DNA from: Macrostomum hystrix
Lineage: Eukaryota > Platyhelminthes > Macrostomidae
DNA length: 64,000 nt
Reading direction: 5' to 3'
Assembly: GCA_950097015.1 (NCBI GenBank)
Contig: CATNEN010000034.1
Coordinates: 3,515,001 to 3,579,000 of the forward strand
Shown: positions 34,101 through 43,969 of the stretch, in pieces
Layout: every line of letters starts with the position of its first letter
Numbering within the stretch: the first letter of the stretch is position 1
Program-made: the position numbers and the translations under genes
Notes under the pieces: generated by a model
Seen by the model: only the letters and a program-made list of their open reading frames with translations
What the model was told of the DNA's origin: nothing
Database searches by the model: none

Positions 34101-37100
34101 ATGTCGGACAAACCAGCAGCCTCAGCGGCTGGCAGCTCTGAGGCAAGCCCGATTCTCGCCTGTAGCGACAAGGACGCCGAGAATACCGTCCTGGCTACAG
34201 CGGCGGCGGTGTCAGCCGTCGTCGTTGACTGGTCAGGTTCGACGTCGCTGCACGGCGTCGCTCACCTGTCAACCCAGTCCTGCTGTCGGCGCCTACTCTG
34301 GCTACTACTTGTGCTGGCCTCACTAGGAGCATTTTTGGCCATTCTTGGGACGTTGATTACGAAGTATCAGGGCTACCCGGTCAGCTGGGTACACGAGGAA
34401 AATGTGGTGTCTAGTTTGGCTTTTCCGGCCGTGAGTATGAGTATCTTTTTTTTCAAGAAACTCCTAGATAGTAATTTTCTATTTTTAAAACAATTTTTCC
34501 TGGCGAAAAAAGTTTGCCGATTCTTTTTTTAGGGTAAGTCGGGTGACGTCATTTTCGATTTTTTGAAATAGCCTGTATATATTTCATCTTCTTCTAGTGG
34601 TCCTTGATATTTCATTGAGCAACGCTGGGATTCCCAGCGGTTCTGTTTACACCATAGACATTCCACCGGGGTTTTAATGTCGTCCATTAAAACCCCGCGG
34701 TGTTTAAGGGCGGGAATCCCAGCGTTGCTCAATGAAAATACACACTTAACGTTTGAAATACAAGAATCCAAAGGGAATTCCCTGTGGGAATTCCCCATAG
34801 ACATAGTTTAACGATGTTCATTGAAACCCTTGCTCAGCGCTGTTCAATGTATTTCAGACACAACCAGATCTGCACCAACAGTTAGGCTTCTCATTTCTCG
34901 TACTTGTAATTATTCGTGCAACTTCATTGGATCAAAGCTGAGTGCTTGCGGCTTTTGCCTAAGCTTTTTTCTAACGATTTCAACTGCTTTAGTGAGAAGC
35001 AGATAGTGCTTAATCTCTTGTTATGTTAATCTTGACAATGGCTTGCTCATCAAAGGCTTATGGTAGTGAACTTCACCATAACCCCCGAAATTCTCTGCGT
35101 GACGAACAGCATCGGACTGAATTATATTTTTGGCATTAGTTTGATTCGCTGCAGCAGCCGGACGGCGGCTGTCGCGAGGAGACAGGAGAGGTCCTTTAAA
35201 ACATGTAAAATACATATATATATGTAAATACATATAAGGACTACATGACAAAAAATCCGGGAATTTATGTTCAAGAATTCAGTTTTCGTTATAGCTGTTA
35301 TTTACAAAAGTGATGTGATGTAGACTTCAGTTGGCACCCTGACAACTTCACCAACGTCACCCAAGGTCGAACGATACGTCTTCATAATTCTGATCGACTT
35401 TAACCCCACGACTTCTCTCCAGGTGACACTGTGCCCCTTGAATCCTATTTCTCTTCATCTGAGCGCCAGGAATCCCAAAGTTCTGAGCCTGCTCGGGGTA
35501 TTGACGGAGCAAGAAGACCATGATCAGCAGCAACGCCGACACTTCCGACCGCCGCCGCCACCGCGCGGCGAGTATAGTCAGTACGCCGGATACGCCAGAT
35601 GGAGCAGACGTCTGAGCTGCCGTTTGGCCGCCGCGTCGGCAGCCGAGACCGCCTGGATGCGGGTGGCGCCCAACAGACCCAAGCGATCGCAAACTGTGCG
35701 CGACACTGTCCAGATGGCGCTGAGCAGACTGGCCGATGCCGAGCAGGTGCGCTAGTTGCGTGAAATGAAATGACAGGTGAAAAGTTTCTGAGATCGAGTC
35801 CTCGGATTTGGAACGCAGCCTCGGAGAGAAGGCTTGGAGATCTCGTTCAAATTAGATGTGCACACCTGTGTTAAGTGTGCACTTTTAATTTAGCGGTGTG
35901 TGTGCTCAGAAGTCATAGCCACCTCGCCTCCTCGCTGGTTGCGTGTAGACGCGCACGCGCACGAAAATAAATTTTCTAACTAAAGGATACCGATTGGATT
36001 TGCTAAGGCTGATTCACGTCGACTGCAGTCGTCAGTTGGCAATTAGATTTTACTTTGCTCACATTGGCAAATCCAGGCCAGATAATTACCAATTCCCAGA
36101 AGCTGCAGCCGATTTGAACTGACTTTTTAGAGACCAGATTTTATCGGGAAGTGAAGTCGAGTTATTTCAAAGAACTAAAAGTTGAAACTCAATAGAAGTT
36201 TAGAAGGCTCGCTTCACAAGATGCTCATAAGGCCCACTAGCTAATTACCGTTGTGAGCATTTATGTTAGCTGCACGGGGATCACTCTAGTCGGCATCTAA
36301 CAACGAGAATTATGTCCAGTATTTGTCTGTGCGCCTGTGCAGCCGAATTCTTTAACATCGAACTTTTCATGAGGCTTCCGTAATGCCCGGCCTTGGCGGC
36401 TTGATGGCCGACTGTCAGTTCAACGGGCGCCAGTGTACGCCGGAGAACTTCACCACAATCGTCAGCCCGGAGTTCGGTCGCTGCTACGTTTTCAATTTTC
36501 GCGGCAACGAACGAGTACGCTCGGCTGGTCCCGACTCTGGCCTCTTCATCAGCCTGTTCGCAAATCAGTCCGACTACGTGGCCGGCCTGGCTAAGTCGGC
36601 CGGCTTCCGCTTGGTACTGCACCGGCCGGGCGAGCTGCCGCTGCCGGTCAGCGAGGGCTTCGACCTGGCGCCCGGCCTGCTCACCCGTGTCGGCTTTGCA
36701 ACGCGAGTCCAGCGGCTTCTGACGCCGCCCTACGGGCCATGTCGCAGGGTTAGCGCAGAGGAGAACGCGGCCAACAATCTGTTCAGCGCCATGGTGGTGG
36801 ATCCGTTGACCAATGCTAGCCTAGTCAAGTACACCAAGGTGAGGTAGATCCATATGAAACGTTTGAATAATGCACTGAAAGTTTGACTTTTCGACAGCGT
36901 GAAGTTTTGAGCCTGTGAAACGCACAACATCGAATGTGCAGTACATGTGTGTGCATTCGTGAAAACTAATATCAAATTTAGCAAGCACCCGAATGCACAC
37001 ACTATTGGTGGAATCGGACAAACTGTGATAAGACGCTCCTTGAGCGAAACAAACTTTGAGAGAAGCTTCTTTGTCGAGCTTCTGCTTGCGACAAATGGCT

Positions 37101-38092
37101 CAGAAAATTGACTTCCTAGAAAGAGTTCATTCACAGACTGTGAGTTCTATGGCGAAGGCTAGGGTTTACCTAAAAGCATCGCTGCCAAATAAGGAGTGTA
37201 CTTTCCTGAGCTCGATTCATTTGGGAAGCAGCCACATAGAGAGTGCTTGGGGGCTTGTTGCGCGATTTCCGCCCTTGAGGCCCAACCTCCAAGGCACTAT
37301 GAGAATGTACGCTGCCTGATGATGAGATAGTCGATAAGGCAGATGTACACACCTAGGTGAGCGTGTGCCTGTGTACAGTATCTGTGTGCGTATGTGCTTA
37401 TGAGTTGGTGGAATGTTCAGAATTGCCTCCTCGCCGAATGCGGGTCTACTGTGGCCAGTGCCCGCAGGCCGCCTGCAATGACTATTATTGTGCGCAAGGC
37501 CGCCTCCCCACATCAACGCCAGGCCACATGCCAGCTGTCCTGCGCTCAGCGCCTGGCACTGCAGCATCCTGCCTGCCGCTGCTTCATCCCGCGCTACTAT
37601 GCTCCCGAGCACATCCGCCTGGCTAGCCGCGCCTGTGAGATTCGTCGTGGTCGCGAGAGTCCCTGCCTGAGGCAACCATTTGTGGCAGCTGCGGCGGCCA
37701 CCTGCAACACTGCCTGCCCGGACCAGTGCAGCTGGATTCGCTACCGGGCGACCATCAGCGCCTCGGGTTGGCCCACAGCAGCCGGTGCCGACAAGCTCCT
37801 GCAGCGCCTCACCCGGCGTCACCTGATAACCAGCAAGCTGTTGAATCGACTGTCACGCCGACAGCAGCGCAGCTTCATCAAGCAGAACGCTCTGGCCGCG
37901 TCCGTCTACGCTGAGGAACTGCGCGTACGCGTCAATCGGCAGGAGAGCTCCTACGGCCTAGCGGACCTCCTCTCCGACATCGGCGGCCAAGGCGGCCTGT
38001 GGCTTGGCGTCAGCTTCCTGACGGTGTGCGAGCTGCTGGAGATGCTGGCCAGGCTGTGTCGGCTATGCTGCTGCGGCTTTTGGACTCGATAA
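34101..38092 (+). CDS. DEG/ENaC-family sodium channel subunit (four exons)
   Basis: Exons 34101-34430, 35423-35746, 36374-36838 and 37499-38092 all join in phase 0, giving about 570 residues, typical for the family. N-terminal STSLHGV precedes TM1 (RRLLWLLLVLASLGAFLAIL), then YPVSWVHEENVVSSLAFPA|VTLCPLNPISL, the classic FPAVTxCN-type junction. The ectodomain shows CQFNGRQC, FGRCYVFNF, LHRPGELPLP, FDLAPGLLT and Cys pairs such as CQLSC and PACRCF. The pre-TM2 block is LADLLSDIGGQGGLWLGVSF, including the GxS selectivity filter (GVS). Such trimers are amiloride-sensitive, gated by acid, peptide or force at the plasma membrane; the subfamily cannot be told here. Exon 2 ends at a weak GTGCGC donor and exon 3 at a weak acceptor. 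The intron before exon 4 ends in a SINE. Confidence 0.92.
34610..34737. repeat. Perfect palindromic foldback element in a DEG/ENaC intron
   Basis: Arms 34610-34635 and 34712-34737 are exact 26-bp inverse copies (left arm starts TTTCATTGAGCAACGCTGGG). Inside is a second inverted pair, CCACCGGGGTTTTAATG and CATTAAAACCCCGCGGTG, around a 4-5 base loop. A related degenerate palindrome with AAGGGAATTCCC lies just right (34760-34850). It is probably a small MITE or foldback element. Confidence 0.85.
35795..35945 (+). repeat. SINE family 1 fragment (degraded)
   Basis: GCCTCGGAGAGAAGGCTTGGAG, GTGCACACCTGTG, GTGTGTGCTCAGAAGTCA and CGCCTCCTCGCTGGTTGCG follow the family-1 order with gaps. It lies in the second DEG/ENaC intron. 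Confidence 0.6.
37200..37487 (+). repeat. SINE family 1 ending next to a DEG/ENaC splice acceptor
   Basis: Plus-strand family-1 body (GAGCTCGATTCATTTGGGAA, GCTTGGGGGCTTGTTGCGCG, ACCTAGGTGAGCGTGTGCCTG) to its 3' end GCCCGCAGGCCGCCTGCAATG, ending about 15 bp before the GCGCAAG|GCC acceptor of exon 4. Confidence 0.78.
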
Positions 38093-39190
38093 CCGCTTTT
38101 TTTGAGACTCAGCTGACAAAAAATACTAAATTGACTTAATTAACTACTGACGAGTAGAAGGGCACAATTTTTTCACGAGATAAATAACGGTACCAATCAA
38201 ATAATGGGACAGAACAGAGCAGAGTGGTCTTGGGTGTCCCGAAACCAAGTTTGAAAATTATCGTAATGAGTAAGTTGGGATTGATCTGCAAGAAATTCAA
38301 TGCGTACAAATTTATATGCTCCATCTGTACGACAAGGGAACCTCAAAGTCTTAAAGATTTAGAGTCTTAAAGTCACAATAGTTCACGGGGTGAATCTTGA
38401 GTGAAAGCCATCAAGCCATTCAAGATGCTAATAGTTTGTTAGCACCAACAATTAGTTTATTGGCTAATAAAATATTGTTATATTTGCTTTTCGCAAAAAA
38501 TTGCTGGTTCTTCGTGATAATGTTAGCATGCAACCTCGGTAAAGGTTCAGCTTTATCTTAACTAATATGAGTAATAAGCAATAAAGTTGTCCGCTTACTA
38601 TATAGACACTCGTTGCTTACAGAATTCTCTTTATTAGTTAAAATTTTTGGAGCAAGTTATGCATCATATTATAGATGCAAACGTGGCGAATAATAATTAT
38701 TATTTAAGCTCTATTTTCAGTATTAGCTGGCGTTACTGGCTACAAACGTTGCATTTTATCGCACGTCTCATTTTTAGACGCATCGCAGACGTTTCTTAAT
38801 TAAACAATTTTAATATAATTCCAAAAGACTGGAACTGCTGATATTGTCTCAGCACCGTTGGTGCGGTGTGGGTTGCTGAATGTGCTTGATTATAGCGAGC
38901 CTTCCTGAGACGGCGGCGGCAGCCATATTGCTGAAGATGCTGCTCACGCTAGGCAGCCAACAGTCGCGGCCATTTTATCAAATCATGGAACCCTTCGAAA
39001 TTCTTACCTTATCAATGACTTCTTTTATTTTGCTCCCTATAGCTGGACCACTTGACTGAATGAATTTCTAAATTTGACTGGAATAACTGTAATTTCAGTT
39101 GCTAATTAAATTCACTTGCATGTACACTCTCTGGAACAATACTCTTTAAATTGATTGCCACCGTAAAGATCATCGCATAGCACGAATACT
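38093..39190. other. No gene recognised
   Basis: AT-rich DNA downstream of the channel gene. No repeat family or exon identified. Confidence 0.5.
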
Positions 39191-39194
39191 CAAT

Positions 39195-39539
39195 TTATTG
39201 CATGGCATGATCAAGACGGCCTTGTAGGACCTTGCCCAGCAGCCTGTAGCCACGCAGTTGTGCCGTCCACGTCTCGCGGCACGGCCCGACTTTGCGCCTT
39301 GCCTGGGCGCTGGCCAGCCTCCTGCAGAACCTGATGGCCAGACGCAGCCTGAGCCAGCCCGCCAACCACACCGCACCACATGAAGACTTCTGGTCAAGGC
39401 TCATCCGTCCGCACGCAGTCCTAATCTCCTGCAGAGCCTCGCCAATGCTCTGCGGGCTATTTTCGACTGTCCAAATTCGATCGAAGCCTGGCCGGTGCTC
39501 GTGTCCTGGGCCAAGCGCAGTGCGACGTGTGGATCCCAA
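39195..39539 (-). CDS. Hypothetical exon-like frame, unrecognised
   Basis: A GC-rich island in AT-rich surroundings with a 114-codon open frame ending ...GKVLQGRLDHAMQ and a TAA. It reads SIGEALQEIRTACGRMS and WLRLRLAIRFCRRLASAQ, an amphipathic basic helix pattern. There is no recognised domain. The frame has no ATG at its start, so it would be a 3' terminal exon. Other frames are shorter. It could be a decayed gene. Confidence 0.25.
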   Translation of the reverse strand: MGSTRRTALGPGHEHRPGFDRIWTVENSPQSIGEALQEIRTACGRMSLDQKSSCGAVWLAGWLRLRLAIRFCRRLASAQARRKVGPCRETWTAQLRGYRLLGKVLQGRLDHAMQ

Positions 39540-39579
39540 TGTCCCTAGACTCGTTTATGTCTGCCGAAGGTCATTATAA

Positions 39580-40738
39580 CAACAGTACCTTGTAGTGTTC
39601 CATTTTATTTTTAACTCTAGAAACGTCTATTTTTACGAAAAAGTGTTTCTAATTAATTGCATAAAATATTTTTGTTTTACTAGACTGTAAAAAAGTTCCG
39701 GAAATTTGCATTAATGTTCTTCTAATCAACTCAATGTAGCTAAATCCACAATATGAGTACAAAATAAATAAAAAAAGGCATCATAATTCTCTTATCAAAA
39801 TCTTATAATTTCCTTTAAGCTTCTCTTATTGCAACTGATAAGTTGCTTTCGTGATTAAGTTTCGCGTAGCATAGCGATAATTAAAATTTCTGCCAATTTC
39901 GCAATCATATTGACTGCTAATACTGCGTCAGTGGATCGATTTCATTTCATTCATTTCACATGAAATGAATTAGCTTTTGTGCAGAGCTTTTGTGTTGCGG
40001 ATGTGTCTGAAAACATCACATCTAAAATACATATATAAGTTCTTCCTACTGATTGTACTTAAGGCATTGTACATTGAATATTTATTTTACTGCTTCCTAG
40101 ACCAAGACTATACTTGTCACTTGTATCTCTACTACTGCCACTGGTGGTCTAAGAACATTACAGTCGTTGCATATTGTTTTTCTTAAACTAGTTGCATTAT
40201 GAGTACATAGCATGCCTCTAAATATATCTTGCCAGAACCTATTTAACTATAACTTTTACTAATATACATACATATTGTATAAGTATATTTTACATATTGG
40301 TTAAATTTGATTTTAGTTTAACCTTGGCAACTTGTGGCCGATGCTTGAATATATCTATGGCTTGGTGGTGAATAGATTAGGCCTAGACAATAGTTTTAAA
40401 AATTCCATACTATAGACCCTACACTGCACTGCTACTGGTTTAAAAATTACTTCTTTTAGAACATGGATCAAATTTAGATCCTTCTTTGGGATCATTAGAT
40501 ATTAAGCCTATACCTAGCTATTGTCATGTTGAAGACCTTAAATATCTAATGATAAATTAAGTTATGTATATCACTTGGCTAATCTGTTTTTTTCCTATAA
40601 TCTTACATTGATATCTCAATATATATATCTAGAGCATGTCCCCTAAAATTTCCAATTTTTTTATTTTTAAACTGGAGCAGATACTGAGATAGATATTTAT
40701 TCGTATTTTACATAAATTATCATAAAGCTATCCTCTCT
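39580..40738. other. No gene recognised
   Basis: AT-rich DNA, no supported feature. Confidence 0.5.
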
Positions 40739-41196
40739 ATGCAGGCTAAGAATGTGACTAGTCCTGGTGGACTAGCCAGTGCCAATCGGCACCAAGGTGA
40801 ATACAGAATATTACCAATGGGTACTGCAAGAAAGATTGAGGCTAGCCATCAGGAAAAACGGCCTAGTTTGCTGGAGAAATGTGTGATTTTTTACCACGAC
40901 AACAAACCTGTGTACCCGCCAGAAGAGTAGAGGTGCTCCTAGAGTCCTAGAGCTAGGAGGTCCTGGCACAGCCATGCTATTCACCTGATTTGGCTCCAGC
41001 GGACTTCTATATATTTCCCAGAATGAAGAGTCTTTGTGGTCAATCCTTTGCCTCTGTGGAGCAGATTAACAACATGTTTCATCAGTTTTGCAGCATCTGG
41101 CAACTGGCAGCTATGATGCTGCTTTTCAATAGTGGGTATGGTGCTAGCAAAAGTGCATGGTGGCAAATTTGTGGAGTAACTATGCGTTATCTATAG
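40739..41196 (+). pseudogene. mariner/Tc1-like transposase remnant
   Basis: Two forward frames carry consecutive mariner motifs. KRPSLLEKCVIFYHDNKPV matches the block with the second catalytic Asp (usually HQDNAPVH); after a stop and frame change at about 40928, YSPDLAPADFYIFPRMKSL matches the third catalytic block (YSPDLAPSDYHLF type). The TAG at 40928-40930, the frameshift and missing N-terminal half show a dead copy. Terminal repeats were not found. Confidence 0.8.
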
Positions 41197-41940
41197 TTGG
41201 TCTATGACCAATTTTCACTACTGTTAAAGTTTTGAGACTTTCCTTTAAACTTTTGGCCTTTTATTGTTGACCAAAATTACTTATGGGATAACCTTTGTTG
41301 TAATAGTTGTGTGTGGGCATAATTGTTTTAAATTGTGTATAGATAAACATATGAATATATCTGGCATTAGTATAGTTTTTTGCTAAAATATTTAGTACTA
41401 AAGAATTGTATAGGCCTACTAATAATTCTAAGGAAGAAAATGTATTTTTAAGCAAGTTGTCAGCTATCATTTCTGATAGATCTTGAGGGTTAAACTCTAG
41501 CAATGGCATATCTACACTTTGACAAACATCTGTTAGTGGGATAATAAATGTTAGATCCAGAGCAGATGTCTAGCAATAATTGTACTAAAAAATCACTAGT
41601 CAACAAATTCTCAGAGAAAGCTGCATGGATCTACATGTAGCTTCCATCCCCATCTAATTGCAAGACTAAATAATATGAAAGATTTTGTCATAGCTATAGG
41701 CTGTCCTGCTTGCATCCTGTTCTGTAATGAAAACAAATTTTTGCTATGGACTACACATCTAAGGTCTTTAAATACATCAAAAATTGTATAACAAGTTTTG
41801 ACATGTAGCAAACCTTGATTAGAATTGATCTCTTTAAGGTACATATTTTATCTTACAAATAGTTGTAAATTCATTATTATTAAGTTATGACAGCTATTAA
41901 GTAAATGGAACTATATTTATGCTATAATAATAGTACTAAT
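41197..41940. other. No gene recognised
   Basis: AT-rich DNA to the right of the mariner remnant; nothing supported. Confidence 0.5.
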
Positions 41941-42255
41941 TGATAATAATAATAATAATTTATTATATCTGCCCCAATTGGGTCAGATGTGCAGCCGACA
42001 GCACAGCCGCAGCTAATGTGCAGAGTATCTGAAGGCTGCGTACAGCTGTTCAGTCCATGGACTGGGGGGCGCCACACCCACCTTCAATTATCCCAGCTGA
42101 TGCTGGTACCCATTTAACAGCTGGGTGAACTGAAGCAATGCAGAGTTAAGTGTCTTGCTAAAGGACTCAAATTGTTCCAGTGGAGTCGGGAATCAAACCC
42201 CTGACCTTTAAGTCGTGAGTCCGATGCTCTAACCACTAGGCTACAACCTCTTGCT
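41941..42255 (-). repeat. tRNA-derived SINE, family 2 (most complete copy)
   Basis: Read on the minus strand: a tRNA-like head TAGCCTAGTGGTTAGAGCAT (A box) and GGTTTGATTCCCGACTCC (B box), then a central GTCCTTTAGCAAGACACTTA, the CCAGTCCATGGACTGAA body, and a 3' end ...CCAATTGGGGCAGATATAAT followed by an (ATT)n tail, seen here as TAATAATAATAA at 41944-41962. This copy defines the family in the window. Confidence 0.88.
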
Positions 42256-43650
42256 ATATTATGCTATTATGTTATGTTATGTTAAATATTATGCTATATA
42301 TTTGTGTATAATAGCCAGTTCTGAAATGTAAAACAAATTGTCTCTAAAATGCAAAACCTTATGCTTCATGATTCCAGATTATATTATTGAAAAGGAATAA
42401 AAGTTTAAAATAATGTGATTTTGTTTTTAATCTGGCTATAGCTGGTTTGATTCTTATACGTATGTGATTGTTGGGTTTTTATTAGAATCTTATTTCATGG
42501 CTTGCTTGTCTATCCAAACTCTATGCTATGTCAGCTTTAAATTTAAACAAACATTACTAATTGTTCAACATATTTTTATAAGCTAAAAATGATTTTTTTC
42601 AACTAGCTTTTGTATTTTAGCTAGAAAAGAACATTACATGACTACAATATACATTACATTTTAGCAATTAGGCTACCATTTTAATTAACATAGGCAAATC
42701 TATTTCTGTCCCATTTGTAGCACTACTTTTATCTAGATATAGCCTGGACACAATGTGTATAAAAATTACATAATTCAGCTTTAAATCAGTCTAAATCTAT
42801 GTAAAATAATAACAAAAAAATTTCACCTTTGGTAAATAATTTTTAATATATATTTCCATTTCAAACATGATTTCACATTTAGAACTGCTATAATGCTAGT
42901 TTTAGATTTGGATAGTATTTAATCATTTTAAAGAAATTTTCTTAAAAAAAGCTTCAATTGTGGCAAAACTGCATCTTTTACTTACTCTCTGCTTCATAGT
43001 TCTAATTATACAACTAAGGATTCACTAATTATTTCATTATTCTCGCCGATTCTCTCATATTTTTACTAAGCCTCACAATAGCTGTTGTTTGTTAGCCTCA
43101 TCTCCATTGGTGGCGCCCTCTCGCCGCGCATTGTGACACAATTATTTCCATTGGTCCTTGGTTGTCCAGCCCCCCCCGCCACAATTGGCCCAGTCTATGG
43201 CTGAGGAGCTCTACGCGTGGGAAAAATAACTACTCAAAAAGGGAGATAAAATGTAAGTTGAAAAGCTTTTGAGCTGCGAGTTGTTTAATCTCGATCATAA
43301 AAATGCTGTTCGATCCAAGCAAGTTCTTTCTAAATAGTTGTGGCAGATTGCTTCCTCCTGCTCTGTCCCTGCCTCCGCCACCGCCTCATTTAATGGCACT
43401 CGGATTGCGTCATTTTCAAGCTTTATTGGTAAGCTTATGCTGCCATCAATAATACCTTTTAGTTGACTATATAAGCTCGTATATTCTTCTATCCACTTTA
43501 TACTGTGCACTTTGATTGACACGCACTGGTATCTAGTGCAAACAAACCATCCCAATATCCCCCGGGTCTTCTGCTTGGCCAATAATATATTTCAAAATGA
43601 GTCACACGCTTCCCTTGGGAATAATCTTCCCAAGATAGTTAGATAAGTAG
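42256..43650. other. No gene recognised
   Basis: AT-rich DNA. A CCCCCCCC run lies at 43171-43180. The 96-codon minus frame at 43295-43582 has no recognised domain. Confidence 0.45.
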
Positions 43651-43654
43651 AAAT

Positions 43655-43905
43655 GAACCTAACCAAATTGTGCCAGATGTACAGCTCGTTGCACAGTCGT
43701 GCTATTACGCTGTGTACAGCTGTTCAGTCCATGGACTTCAGGGGCGCCACACGTACACGAATTTATATTTCGGGTAGCTAAAGCTAAAGGCTAAAGGCTT
43801 TTAACCATTTCTCAATTAGTAGTTGGGTGAACTAGCGGTTTTAGCCTAGTGTTTAGAGCGACTTCTCGACTTCACTGGAGCAATTTGTATCCTATCAGCA
43901 TTGCT
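43655..43905 (-). repeat. SINE family 2 (diverged)
   Basis: AATTGTGCCAGATGTACAGC, CAGTCCATGGACTTCAGGGG, TTAACCATTTCTCAATTAGT and AGTTGGGTGAACTAGCGG follow the family-2 order. The tRNA-like head is rearranged. Confidence 0.68.
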
Positions 43906-43969
43906 TCAGTTTGCTGAGCTATTAAAACCTCTTCAAACCTAAGCTCTAACGCCTACACAGTCAGTTCTG

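Noticed and set aside
43295-43582. 95-codon minus-strand frame near the piggyBac element
   Set aside because: No recognised motif; composition gives no sign of coding.
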